Assembly (NCBI GenBank): GCA_029959085.1
Contig: JARWIR010000016.1
Span: forward strand, 11,267,441-11,331,440
Length of the DNA: 64,000 nucleotides
Reading direction: 5' to 3'
Source of the DNA: Nemophila menziesii
Taxonomy: Eukaryota > Streptophyta > Magnoliopsida > Boraginales > Hydrophyllaceae
Shown in pieces: positions 32,607-44,049 of the stretch. The notes beneath the pieces are model-generated. The model ran no database searches. It was given only the letters and a program-made list of their open reading frames with translations, and was not told where the DNA came from. The translations under genes and the position numbers were made by a program. The first letter of the stretch is position 1. Every line of letters begins with the position of its first letter.

Positions 32607-34151
32607 TGATGTCTCCTCATTTGTGATAGATTAATGTTAGGATGAGACATCAATTTTTAGTGATTTAGAAGTCATAAATGTCGATTTTCTTGAGAAATAG
32701 TGCACTTTCCTATTTTGAGTCTTTATTTAGTAAAATAATTTTTTTAAAGCATATTGGGTTTAATTGTTTATTTAGAGTGTAGCTTTAAAGATAATTATGG
32801 AGATTAATTAGAGTCCAAGTCAAAGACTACAAGATATGGAAAGATATTTGCATGGTAATTGGAGATAAGGAAACAAAAGCTAAAAAGATAGAAAAGGAAA
32901 AGCTGCCTAAATCTGGGATTCTGCAGTACACGCCTAAAGAAGTGCTTTTTACCCCAAGAAATAGGCCGATTTTGGTAATTTCCTTTCATAGGGACAAAGA
33001 TAATTCTGTTACGATTCTTTTGGTATCTTATGGAGCTCAAACCGACCAATAACGAAGAAGATATGCTCAAAACGGTCCAGCAGTGTTTATCTTTATTTCC
33101 ATACGAATTTGAGTTGGGCTAGGAGTCCAATACTTTATCTCTTCCTTAAGAAAACGAATTAGGTCTTCTAAACACCTATAAATACACCCTTATATCACTT
33201 GTAAACAATCCTTGCCTCATAGTAATTAGTTCTTAAGGTTTTATTCTACCAGTTTATTGTAGAGAGCAAGATGATGTCTTTTGTAATTTCTTTTAGTTTA
33301 TTTCCTTCAGGTATGAACTAAACCTCCCATAGCTTGGGTTTTGCATAATGTATAATCTATGAATTCTAATTCTTCTATCTAAGTTTCTTTGGGAATTATA
33401 TGTTTTAATTTGATATTAGCTTCTTACTTAATATTTGCTTATGTGTTTTGAATTATTGTCTTTCCTAGAACTGATCACTTTAGGATTGTTTTAATAGTAG
33501 TTAGATGGTCTCCTTGACAGGGTGTTTAACTATTGAACCACCACATAATGTCTAGTGTCGATATTAGTTCTGACAAAACATGATTCTAACTAGATAGTCA
33601 TTAGGGTTTGTTTTAATAACCATATCACCAATTGATTGTTGCGTTTGCTTAGAGCCTTGGTAGCGCTTGATAACTCTAAGAGTTTAACCACGTCTTGGTT
33701 GTGTCGTATCCCCCTTAGTCGCTCTCAAGGTCTAAGGTATGGGAATTTAGAATCCTGACTAAGTATACCAAGAGCTAATATTCTCCCTTATTAACTAGAT
33801 TTATAGATAGAATTAGAAGGATTAGTGCATACTAGCAAAACCTAAGCTATATCTCTCATCTCATATTCTTAATCTTTTACTTTATTGTCTTTATTTTCCT
33901 AGTTTTAATTAGTTTAACTCTTGAATCTCGAAAATCTATTTGCTTTAATTTTCTGTCTTTTAATTATTTACTTTTACTCGTTATTCCTACCCACGTGATT
34001 AACACACTTAAGTCCCTGAGAATGAACTCAACTTATTATTAAAACTTGCATACGTCCTGTAATACTTGCAGTACTGTGCCTGTCTAGGGTGAGAGTGCGT
34101 AGTTTCTTGACTTAATTTTATCTTATTTTTATCACACCCTAGGCACCATCA
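32607..34151 (+). repeat. 3' LTR of element B
   Basis: This 1,545-base LTR matches 24252-25766 with about 25 scattered differences by eye and one 30-base indel. It ends GGCACCATCA at the GTTTT target copy. Confidence 0.93.
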
Positions 34152-35209
34152 GTTTTCCTGCGCTACTAAGCAATCAATTTCCAAACATGGTGATAGTGAT
34201 TATATTATACTCTAATGACTATCTAGTTAGAATTAATGTTGTCAAGACCAATATCGACACTAGACGTTATGTGGTGTTTCAATAACTAGACACCCAGCTA
34301 AGGTGATCATCTAACTACTATTAAGGTAATCCTAAACGTTGCGCACCGCAAGGAAAACAGTCATTAAATCAAAACACATAAACAAATATATAGGTAAGAA
34401 GCTAATATCAGATTAAAACATATAATTCCCAAAGAAACTTAGATAGAAAGAAATTAGAATTCATAGTTTATGCATGATGCAAAACCCAAGCTATGGGAAA
34501 ATTAGTTCATACCTGAGTAGTTGCATGATGCAAGACTTCATCTTGCTCTCTACAATAATTCTGATGATAATAAACCTAAGGACTAATTACTATGAGACAA
34601 GGATGATTTACAAGTGATATAAGGGTGTATTTATAGGTGTATAGAAGCCCTAATTCGTTTTCTTGAAGGAGAAGGCAAGTAGTGGACTCCTAGCCCAACT
34701 CAAATTCGTAACCCTAAAATATGAAATTAGACCCGTTTTTGTTTTGGTTCTAACAGTTTCAATTCTTATTCGTTTGACGCGTATGAGTAGTCGAAATTCA
34801 TCGTCTCGGAAAAATATTTAACTTTTCTCTTGACCGTTTCTCCAAATTCTCCACAAATTTTGAGATATAAGCTGATTTGTGGTCGTAGGTGCTGGAATTC
34901 AGATTTATGGCAGCTTTTCCTTTTCCATATTTTAGCTTTTCTTTCCTTATCTCCAATTTCCATGCTAATCTTCTTTCCTTATCTCTTAGTCTTTGACTTG
35001 GACTCTAATTAATCGTCTTTAATTATCTTTAAAGCTTCACACTAAATAAATAATTAAACCCAATATGCTCTAAAAATAATAATTTACTAAATCAAAACTA
35101 GAAATTGGAAAGTTTAGTATTTCTCAAGAAAATCGACTAGAAAGACTTCTAAATCACTAAAAATGATGTCTCATCTTAATATTAATCTATTACAAATTAG
35201 GAGACATCA
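34152..35209 (-). repeat. 3' LTR of element C, inner part
   Basis: It continues the LTR begun at 23798-24251 and matches 42440-43505. It ends GAGACATCA at 35209, next to the polypurine tract (minus strand TTTGAGTTGGGGGTCT) at 35210-35226. Confidence 0.88.
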
Positions 35210-36809
35210 AGACCCCCAACTCAAAGTTGTATCGTTCCGATACAATAAAGATAAAAACAAAGGGAAGTTCTAAATACACACCTAGGTAGTTTTTACACAA
35301 TGGAAAGAACATAGCAGAATATATAGAATAGACATAAAGCAACTACTCAAAAAATTTCATCCAGTAATATTCATAAACTACAAACCTGTACACTTCTCAT
35401 ATCCATAGTTAACACAATTTGAATGCAAGATTAGATTAGCTTCACAATGTAACAAGGATTGAGACTTTACTCAGTTCACCAAGGAAGCTATAGATTGTTC
35501 ATCGAACTTTCACTGGTATCCAAAGATCCATTTAACTACTCTCTATTGGCTCAATCACTTCTCGATTACATAGCAAAGAATCTAAAGGTCTTTAAGGTTG
35601 TAATGTAGGCTTAGGGACGGTATGATAGTATATTTGGATAATTTTGAGTGAGCTTTTGGCTCTCTCCTCACTAGCCATTAACGAATCGCCCTAAAGCTTG
35701 AGTTACTCTCATAAAACATTTCTCACTCAACCCAATGAATTCCTTGATGCACAAAGTAGCATTCCCAATATTAAAGCATAAGATGTTCCCAAAAAAAATT
35801 CCTCTTTGCCGGTCCGAATATATATTCTTTTCAAATCATTTTTTTCTTTTTGTATAGCTATGACTCTCTTTTTTAATGTTCGAGATATCACGCTATTTTT
35901 TTTCAATGTTATGCCTTTTCATAACTTTAGCTCGTAGCTTTTTTTCATTCAATATTACCCCGGCAAAGGGTCACAATATAAACATGTGAATCATCATCAA
36001 TATAATAACATAGCACATTTAATAAGCTCAAAAATCCCAACCCAATAATAATTCCCATAATGGTGGACCCACCACCCCAAACTCAAGCTCTAAAACAATT
36101 GTCTATGCATTGCGATTCGAGTGCGGATCATATGGAAAAATCCTATAATCTAAAGGAATATGGCTTACAACGTGTTTAAATAAAAAGCTTTAGAAAGGCT
36201 AAAAGAGGCTGAGAAGGATATAACATATAAAATCAAATAACAAGGTGAGAAGGTATAAAAAGGCTTCAAGTGGCTTCAATATGAAATAACTGCCTTAATC
36301 ATTTTCTACACCATGCAATTTCGTTATTTTTTTACCTTTAGCACTTTCATCAAATGGGTTTGTCAATTAGCTTGGGTCTCACGGCCTACACACTACTCAA
36401 GTCTCCCTGAGATCGAACATACTTTCTATCACATTGCTTACTAATCTTTTTTTTACTATCAATGTGTGTTTTCCTGCAAATACTCAAAGCATACAAAATA
36501 AAATAGCTCATAAACATACTACTTACTATCATCAATTCACTGAGCTTATACTTTCAAGCTATTAAACACACTCTACACACTCTACACACTCTACACACTC
36601 TCCATCTAATTCCCATGTATCATAAATTTTAATTTCTACCTAAAAACAGAAAAATGGAAAATGGAGATGAGAGACAATGAATCCCCACACCCCCAACTCA
36701 AAAATGAGTCGTGTCCCCACAACTCAAAAAAGACTCGAAAAAGAAATTAAAATAGCAGATAAAGCATTTACAGAAATGGTAAAGAAGAAAGAGAACATAC
36801 TCTCGAGGC
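35210..36809 (-). other. 3' noncoding region of element C
   Basis: It matches the 3' noncoding region of B. It includes a short tandem run of TCTACACACT (about four copies, 36567-36603) that B has only once, and GAGTTGTGGGG-like purine tracts near 36685-36735. No gene is seen. Confidence 0.75.
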
Positions 36810-38017
36810 TTATTGCCTCGCATTATCGACATCCAAGATAGGATTTGCTTGATCTTTCGTTAATTTCTCAAGGAGTGTCATGATGCGCACTTGATTTGAT
36901 TTGATTTGTGCCACATCATTGGCTAAGGAAGTTCGAGCTTCTTCGAAATTGTTTAAACGCTCTTCCATCTTCTCTTGCCAACTTTGCTCCTTTTCTTCTT
37001 TTGAGACTTGCGTAGAACCGGCTCCTCTCAAGACTTTCATGATCCAAGCACTATCAATATAACTCTTTTTAAATTCGAATTTCTCTTCTTCACCCAATAT
37101 TACATTCGCTTTTCGCACAAGGCACGTGATCATAGTAGGATATTTACATTATAAACTGATTTAGGAGAGACCGGAAATCGCATCACCTCCTCAAAGATCA
37201 ACTATTCCACATCCACTTCTTCTCCTCTCAAAATACAATCCAAAAGTAGAGCGTTCTTCTTAGTCACATCCAAAGTTCTTGTGTTTCCAAACACATTAGG
37301 AATAAGGAAATTGTGCCATATTCTAGCATCCGATTGAAGATATTTGTAAGGTCAAGGTGCCTTCATTTCTCCCTTATGTGATTGCACTTTCTCCTTGTCT
37401 AAAACATGCTCAAAAAGTAATTCCTCATCAAAGATATTTTGTTTAGCCACCGCTTCACTATACTTGCATGGTCCAACCAATTTCTTAAACTGGAAGTGGT
37501 TTCTAATTTCTTTAACTGTGAAAGGAACTAACTTTCCTCTAATCAGAACACAACCTTCACTATCTCGGCTAAAGAGGCCTAAATAGAAATCTAAAACTAA
37601 CTCATGACATAAATCGGAACGTCTTACCATGAATGTAGCCCAACCCAACCTTTCACCAAGCTCCAAGAATCTCTTATATTCTCCTGTACCAACTTCTTCA
37701 TCGAATACTTTCTCATAAGAAAAGGGTAGTTCCTTTAATTGTTTTTCTGCAGAAGCTATCAAGGCCTTTAAAGCTTTCTCTTTATCTTCGGGTGTAGGAC
37801 CTTTGAATGGAAGAGGTTGTGTTTTCTTCTTGGAATAGAGTGGAACCCTTTTTCCCATTCAATTGAACATAGCCGGCTTACCTCCCTTTTCATCATCGAT
37901 TTTACCCTTAGCTTTGGAACTAGAACCTTTGTTACTTGATTTCTTCTTAATTTAACCCAATACCTTGATTTTCTTCACCTCCCTCTTATTAGATAACGTT
38001 TATGTTCTTTGTGTCAT
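36810..38017 (-). pseudogene. Broken ORF2 of element C
   Basis: The start is the ATG at 38015-38017 (MTQRT, then a stop), matching MTNRT in A and B. Recognisable parts are 37858-37352 (KQLKELPFSYEKVFDEEVG, LGWATFMVRRSDLCHELVLD and IRGKLVPFTVKEIRNHF) and 37133-36810 (MITCLVRKANVILGEEE plus the coiled-coil end). The part between, 37351-37134, is homologous but interrupted. Compared with ORF2 of B it has several stops and frameshifts, so no full product is possible. It shows that ORF2 was part of the common ancestor of B and C. Confidence 0.82.
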
Positions 38018-38026
38018 CTCAATTGA

Positions 38027-38045
38027 CCCCCAACTCAAAGCTTTA
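38027..38045 (-). promoter_or_regulatory. Polypurine-like tract before ORF2 of C
   Basis: The minus strand reads GCTTTGAGTTGGGGGTCAAT immediately before the ORF2 ATG, as in B. Confidence 0.55.
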
Positions 38046-38418
38046 GCAACTCTTGAAATTTGAAACTCTTTATTATAGGTTGAACAAGCTTTATTTGGGT
38101 TTAGAAAAGTGAATTGATGATTAATTTCTATGTGGGTAAGATGAATTCTTGATGAATTGGTATGGATTTAAGAAACCGTAGGATGAATTTTGAAAATTTA
38201 GGCTTTTGATTCTTCAATCTAATGTGTTTGGTGAGATTTGGGTGATTGATTCTCCTTTGTAATGATGTGGAGAGAAGATTTGATGTGTTTTTATGATGAT
38301 TGGGTAGTGTTTTGGTGTTTGGGGAAGATTTGATGAAGCTTCAATGGAGTTGGCAGAGGTATGGAGAAGAAATAGAGGCTTAAGGATTAAAAATTTCGGA
38401 ATACACCAACCTCTTTCT

Positions 38419-38820
38419 CTTTTATAACCTAAAAACGAAGCTTTCTTCTCTCTCCAACGGCGCTGACCGGCTTACTGGCCGTAGGGCCCAACATACCGGT
38501 GCTGGAGCTATTGGATTCTGAGTTACGTCAAAATACCCGAGGCCTAGACACGTGGACACGGGTTTTTCCTCTGACCGGCGTACCGGTGCTGCTGATGTTC
38601 GAAATTTTAACATTCTGTCTTGTACCTGTGACGACACCCGTGGGCACGGGTTTTTCACCTGGCCGGCATACCGAAGGAATAGCCCGGCATGCCGGTGCTG
38701 CTGTCCTTCGATTTTCAACCTTCTGCCTTGAACATGTGGCCTTATCCGTGGGTTCGGGGTTTCTGACCACCGGCTAACCGGTGTTAATGGCCGGCATGCC
38801 GGTGGTGCTGTCTGAATATT
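38419..38820 (-). promoter_or_regulatory. GC-rich palindrome cluster and TATA-like box before ORF2 of C
   Basis: Motifs such as CCGGCATACCG, CCGGCATGCCGGTG, CACCGGTATG and ACGTGGACACGGG occur at 38458-38820. The minus strand then has TTATAAAAG at 38419-38427, about 30 bases beyond the cluster. The box resembles the one in the Sirevirus LTR. The short frames running both ways through the cluster are not genes. Confidence 0.5.
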
Positions 38821-39003
38821 CCAAAAAAATTCGTTTCTCCTCCCAAAACATGATTTCTCTAACACCTAAACATCAAAAACACTAATACCTTTCTCAAATA
38901 TGCAATATCAACTAAAAACAACTAAACTAAACACAAACTAAAAACATAAAAAGCATAAAAACATAAGAAAAATTGCGGGTTGTCTCCCGTACAGCACTTT
39001 TAT

Positions 39004-41725
39004 TTAACGTCTTATAAAGTTAGACGCGTTACCTCTATCAAAATTTGCGAATATAGCCTCCCAACAACGAGTAAGGCTATGAACGTCAACTAATCTGCGC
39101 TTGATCCCCTTCTTGGGTCGGATTTCTATCACCTTAGCTGAAACAACCTTAGTGACGATGAATGGTCCCATCCACGAGTCTTTGTAACTTCGTGGCCTGT
39201 TTTCGTGTTTGTGAGCTTTCCATAGAACTTCATGGCCAACCCCAAACTCAATGTTTTGCTTAGTATCCACATGCTTTACATGGATCTTCTCTATAGGGAC
39301 TTTGTGATGTGAAAGGCTGTGGATGACAGGAACGGTGGGATCTAACTTCTTTGGTTTCTTACCCAAGACATAGAAGGTCTCAGATATGTTCTTAGCAAGA
39401 AGGGTGATGGTCCCTTCTTGGAAGTTGATGACACTCTGACTTGTGGCCATGAAAGGCCGTCCAAGTATGATTGGAACCTACTTATCTGCATCAAACTCAA
39501 GTATAACAAAGTCAGTAGGGATGGCGATACTACATGCTTGGACTAGGACGTCCTCCAATGTTCCCCATGTCTTGGTAACTGAGTTGTCAGCAAATTGCAA
39601 CTTCACTGGAGCTTTCTCTGATTTCTGAAGTCCAAGTCTCTCGAACACGGACTTTGGCATAATATTCACACCTGAACCCACATCATACATAGCTTTCACC
39701 TTGAGCATACCATTTATCTGAATAGGAAGGTTTAAACTTCCCGGATCTTTGAGCTTTAATGGTAACTCCTTTTCACTTCTTCTTGAGACTCTCACGTTCT
39801 CTCTCTTGGATTCTACACACGCTTCTTTCTCAAGAATAATCTGCGTAAAAACTTGATGCAGTGTAAGCCCTTTATTCGCAATCTCAAGCAATTGGGCGTT
39901 GATATTTTTCAATAGTGTACGCCTCTACAAATGTCTTGAGTTCAGTGTCATCCTTTGGATTTGTATCAGGAATGGTTGATGACATTGTTTGAACAACTGG
40001 TGATGAATCCACCTTCTCTTCTTCTTTCTCTTCTTGCACAGCAGGTGCAACTTCAACTTCAACTCTTGGTTCTTCCTTTGAGGTTTCTTCCTCTTTGTCT
40101 TTAGCCAGCTCAGCTTGGTATTCCATAACCGATCTAATCTCCTCTTGCATATCCTTCAGAAGCTGTATAAATTCAGATTTTTTTGAATCTTCCTCCACAT
40201 CACTCTCAGAACAGTTAGAGTCCATGGGGCTAGACTTGGTTGGTTCTTCTTCGATACTCGGAACTTCCACGACACTAACGGCAGCATGTGGTACTTCCTT
40301 CTTTTCTTCAATATCAAGGCAAATAGCCTTGCAAGCTTCGAAACCAACATTGTCATCACCTCCTTCGATAGTCTTCAATTCTTTTTGTTCCATAATGCTT
40401 GTTAGAACTTTGTTTATCTGTTCTACTTGAGTACCTAAAATCTCAAATGGAAACTTATTGTTCTCGTAACTTCTCGCCCTGGGCGTGCATATTAGTGGTC
40501 ATAATATCCATAAATTTCGTCAATTGTTGATTATCCACAGCTCCATCTTGAGGCTACTGTGGTAAAGCTTTTAGAGCTAATGAATCGGTATAGGCATCTT
40601 GAACAGGTTTTTATGTGGGAGCAGGTCTATTCTGATATTGATTTTGATACAGTTATTCTGGGTACGTGGTTGATAATGATCACGATTAGCGGCCACATGT
40701 GGATTTGAATACTGCATACCCGGATGATTTCTATTACCAAATTGATAACCTCCTCGGTTGGATATGAAATAAACAGATTGTGGATTTCCTTCGCACTCTT
40801 ACCAAGTATGATTCATAGCCCCACAATATGGACAACCTTGTGCTTCTTGCACTACATTTGCTGCGGCTAAATTTTTCTGCATCTCAAGCTTAAGTTTTTT
40901 GATTTGATTCTCTAATACGGATAATTGAGCTGAGTTTGTAGTTTCCGTGTCTACTCGAAGCGTACCTCGGGTTTTTGTAACAGGCTCTCGCAAAGATGGA
41001 CAACTCCGTTCTTGTTCAATGTAATTTTCTAAAACCTCGGTAGCCTCAGCAGGTTCCATGAAATTCCCTTTCCCAAGATTATCCACCTTCAATCTACTCT
41101 CTCTATTGATACCTTCATAATATATAGCTAACTGTAGAGAGGGGGTATAACCATGGAGAGGACATCTAGCTAATTTCTGTTGAAACCTTGTCCATGCTTC
41201 TCCTACTTCTTCTCCATCTTCTTGACAAAACTTTGCAAGCTCGTTTTGGTCTTTCAGTCTCATACTCTTCGGATAAAAACGGTTAAAGAAAGTAGCTTGA
41301 AATTCTGTCCATGAATTAATGGTCCCTGGTGGTTGCCTATCTAGCCACTCACCAGCTCTACCGGTCAGAAAGAACGAAAACATATGACAATACAGTTGCT
41401 CGCGTGTAATGCCTGGAGTAACATAAGCATCACAAATCTGCATAAACTTCTGAATCTCTCTTACCGGATCTTGAATTGTTGTACCACTGTAGAGTCCAAA
41501 ACTTTGAAACTGAATGAGCATACCCAGATCGGGTATAAATTTAATATTTTGGATCTCTGGAGGACGGTAACCTATCGGTTGAACATGAAAAGGTACTCCC
41601 AAGCCTGGGCGGTCTTGCTCTACTATGTTATGATTATTATTATTTCTGTTACCTCCTACCGGTGGTGGTAAATGTCCTAAAGGACCTAGGACTCTCGGAT
41701 CTACGGGATCTGGTATGTCTGCCAT
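39004..41725 (-). pseudogene. Gag-protease-integrase C-terminal polyprotein of element C
   Basis: Reading leftwards from the ATG at 41725 (MADIPDPV), the gag domain (FMQICDAYVTPGIT, FCQEDGEEVGEAW) runs open to about 40799, where the CCHC knuckle (CPYCGAMNHTW) meets a stop. Homology goes on, with breaks, to 40393-39884 (acidic region) and 39912-39478 (protease, MYDVGSGVNIMP and VILEFDADK). An amber at 39478-39480 is followed in the same frame by VPIILGRPF and, after the linker, HEVLWKAHKHENRP and SWMGPFIVTKV, ending at 39004. This is the same protease to integrase-C-terminus junction as in B, so the deletion predates both insertions. The product cannot be made as a whole. Confidence 0.85.
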
Positions 41726-41950
41726 AGCTCTTCTTAAGGCTCTCTCCTCGCGAAGACGTTTGTTATAACCTCTGAAGCTCCTCTCAGGCTTTGGTAACGG
41801 AGGCCAAGAATTAAACACAATTAAAACCTGAAAAAGACTAAAGCAAACCACAAGCGTAAATCCGGAAAAATAAAAACTAAATACTGAAAAATAAAAATTA
41901 ACTAAAAACTACTACTCGAAATAGATAGGCCACACGCTAACGAGACACAA

Positions 41951-41968
41951 GTCCCCGGCAGCGGCACC
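41951..41968 (-). other. Primer-binding site of element C, tRNA-Asp type
   Basis: The minus strand reads TGGTGCCGCTGCCGGGGA, six bases from the 5' LTR of C. Confidence 0.88.
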
Positions 41969-41974
41969 AAAAAC

Positions 41975-43505
41975 TTGGTGTCTCCTAGGGTGTGATAAAA
42001 ATAAGATAAATATAAGCCAGAAAACAATGCACTTACACCCTAGACAAGCACGGTACTGCAAGTATTACAGGACGTATGCAAGTTTTAATGATAAGTTAGA
42101 TTCGTTCTCAGGGACTTAGTGTGTTATACGAGTGGGTAAATAAATTCGAGTAAGAAGTGATTAATTAAAAGACAGAAACTAAAAGAGAACAATTCGAGAT
42201 TAATGATTAAACTAATGAAAATAAAATACAATAAAATAAAAGATAAGAAATATGAGATGAGAAGTATAGCTTAGGTTTTGCTAGTATGCACTAATCCTTC
42301 TAATTCTTTCTATCAATTCTAGTTAATAAGGGAGATAATTAGCTCTTAGATACTTATTCAGGATTCTAAATTACCATACCTTAGACATTAAGAGAGACTA
42401 AGGGGGCTACGGACACACCACGATGCTGGTTTAAATAGGGTTTTCCTGCGCTACTAGGGCCCTAAGCAATCAATTTCCAAACATGGTGATAGTGATTATA
42501 TTATACCCTAATGACTATCTAGTTAGAATGTGTGTTGTCAAGACCAATATCGACACTAGACATTATGTGGTGTTTCAATAATTAGACACCCAGCTAAGGT
42601 GATCATCTAACTACTATTAAGGTAATCCTAAACGTTGCGCACCGCAAGGAAAACAGTCATTAAATCAAAACACATAAACAAATATATAGGTAAGAAGCTA
42701 ATATCAGATTAAAACATATAATTCCCAAAGAAACTTAGATAGAAAGAAATTAGAATTCATAGTTTATACATGATGCAAAACCCAAGCTATGGGAAAATTA
42801 GTTCATACCTGAAGGAAATAATGAAAGACTTCATCTTGCTCTCTACAATAATTCTGATGATAATAAGCCTAAGGACTAATTACTATGAGGCTAGGATGAT
42901 TTACAAGTGATATAAGGGTGTATTTATAGGTGTATAGAAGCCCTAATTCGTTTTCTTGAAGGAGAAGGTAAGTAGTAGACTCCTAGCCCAACTCAAATTC
43001 GTAACCATAAAAAAAATATGAAATCAGGCCCGTTTTTGTTTTCGTCCTAACAACATTAATTCTTATCCGTTTGATGCGTATGACTAGTCGAAATTCATCG
43101 TCTCGGAAAGATGTTTACCTTTGCTCTTGACTGTTTCTCCAAATTCCCTACCGATTTAGGGATATAAGCTGAGTTGTGGTCGTAGGTGCTGAAATTCAGA
43201 TTTATGACAACTTTTTCTTTTCCATATTTTAGCTTTTCTTTCCTTATCTCCAATTTCCATGCTAATTTTCTTTCCTTATCTCTTAGTCTTTGACTTAGAC
43301 TCTAATTAATCTCTATAATTATCTTTAAAACTTCACACTAAATAAATAATTAAACCCAATATGCTCTAAAAATAATAATTTACTAAATCAAGACTAGAAA
43401 TAGGAAAGTGTAGTATTTCTCAAGAAAATCGACTAGAAAGACTTCTGAATCACTTAAAATGATGTCTTATCTTAATATTAATCTATCACAAATGAGGAGA
43501 CATCA
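41975..43505 (-). repeat. 5' LTR of element C
   Basis: The LTR is 1,531 bases, running on the minus strand from TGATGTCTCC (43505) to a CACCA end (41975). It is the partner of 23798-24251 plus 34152-35209 and belongs to the same family as the LTRs of B and the solo LTR at 48807-50314. Confidence 0.92.
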
Positions 43506-43730
43506 GTTGCGCAACTACAAAAGTGTAGTTGTGCAACTACAAAAATGTAGTTGTGCAACTACAAAAGTGTACAACTACAAAATTGTAGTTGCGCAACTTT
43601 AAAAGTGTAGTTTGCAACTACAAAAACGTAGTTGTGCAACTACAAAAGTGTACAACTACAATATTGTAGTTGCGCAACTTTAAAAATGTAGTTGTGCAAC
43701 TACAAAAATGTAGTTGCGCAACTACGACGT
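43506..43730. repeat. Palindromic GTAGTTGCGCAACTAC array, right part
   Basis: About ten units of GTAGTTGYGCAACTAC are separated by AAAAGT/AAAAAT, with some internal deletions (GTGTACAACTACAA). It continues the array at 23685-23797, from which it was separated by element C. Confidence 0.85.
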
Positions 43731-44049
43731 TGACCGTGGTCAAATCCAGAGTTGACCGGTGCCAGCCTAGAAAATTAAAAAAAAAACTCGCCGGAGTTGA
43801 CCGCCGGACAACGCCGAATTTGACCGGTGGCCGCCCAGAAAAAATAACTTGCTGGAATTGACTGTCTATTAAAAATATATATTTTAATTTTTTTTTATTT
43901 AATTAGTTTTTATATTAGGCTAAAAGGGTCGCAAGGCCTAAAATTGGAATTATGATTTACTTGGCCTAAACTTAGAAGTCTAATGAAACTTTAGGCCTAA
44001 AAATAGAATAGTCCCAATTTAAAAATGTTCCTTTCAAATATAATGCTAG

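Larger units (their letters stand above)
24252..34151 (+). mobile_element. Gutted Athila-like element B
   Basis: It is a 9,900-base element with LTRs at 24252-25766 and 32607-34151 and perfect GTTTT target copies (24247-24251 and 34152-34156). By eye the LTRs are about 98% identical, apart from a 30-base gap, so it is fairly young. The interior holds gag-protease joined to an integrase C-terminal domain (26012-28794), a promoter-like spacer, an intact ORF2 (29820-31016) and a long 3' noncoding region. It lacks reverse transcriptase, RNase H and the integrase core. It is inserted, in opposite orientation, in the LTR of its relative C. Confidence 0.92.
23798..43505 (-). mobile_element. Gutted Athila-like element C, split by element B
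   Basis: The 5' LTR is 41975-43505 and the 3' LTR is 23798-24251 plus 34152-35209, interrupted by element B. The interior on the minus strand holds gag, protease, an integrase C-terminal domain, a GC-rich spacer and a broken ORF2. Reverse transcriptase, RNase H and the integrase core are absent. It sits in the palindromic array; GTTGA on the left and GTTGC on the right are the probable target copies with one mismatch. Without B it is about 9.8 kb. Confidence 0.88.
23401..43863. mobile_element. Foldback-like repeat split by elements C and B
   Basis: Left arm 23401-23540 and right arm 43730-43863 are inverted with respect to each other. GTCAACTCCAGCGAG through GTCAACTCCGGCGAG (23408-23491) aligns to the reverse complement of 43787-43863 with moderate divergence. 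Between the arms lies a palindromic array (23685-23797 and 43506-43730). With the nested elements (23798-43505) removed, the unit would be about 760 bases. I see no transposase. Foldback elements with repeated arms are known in plants; this assignment is inferred. Confidence 0.5.

Noticed and set aside
38499..38865. Open frames on both strands across the GC-rich cluster of C
   Set aside because: They follow the palindromic repeats, overlap one another and resemble no protein.
40095..40430. Plus-strand frame of 111 codons in element C, and the similar minus-strand frames at 27405-28100 in B
   Set aside because: They are antisense to the gag-protease coding strand.
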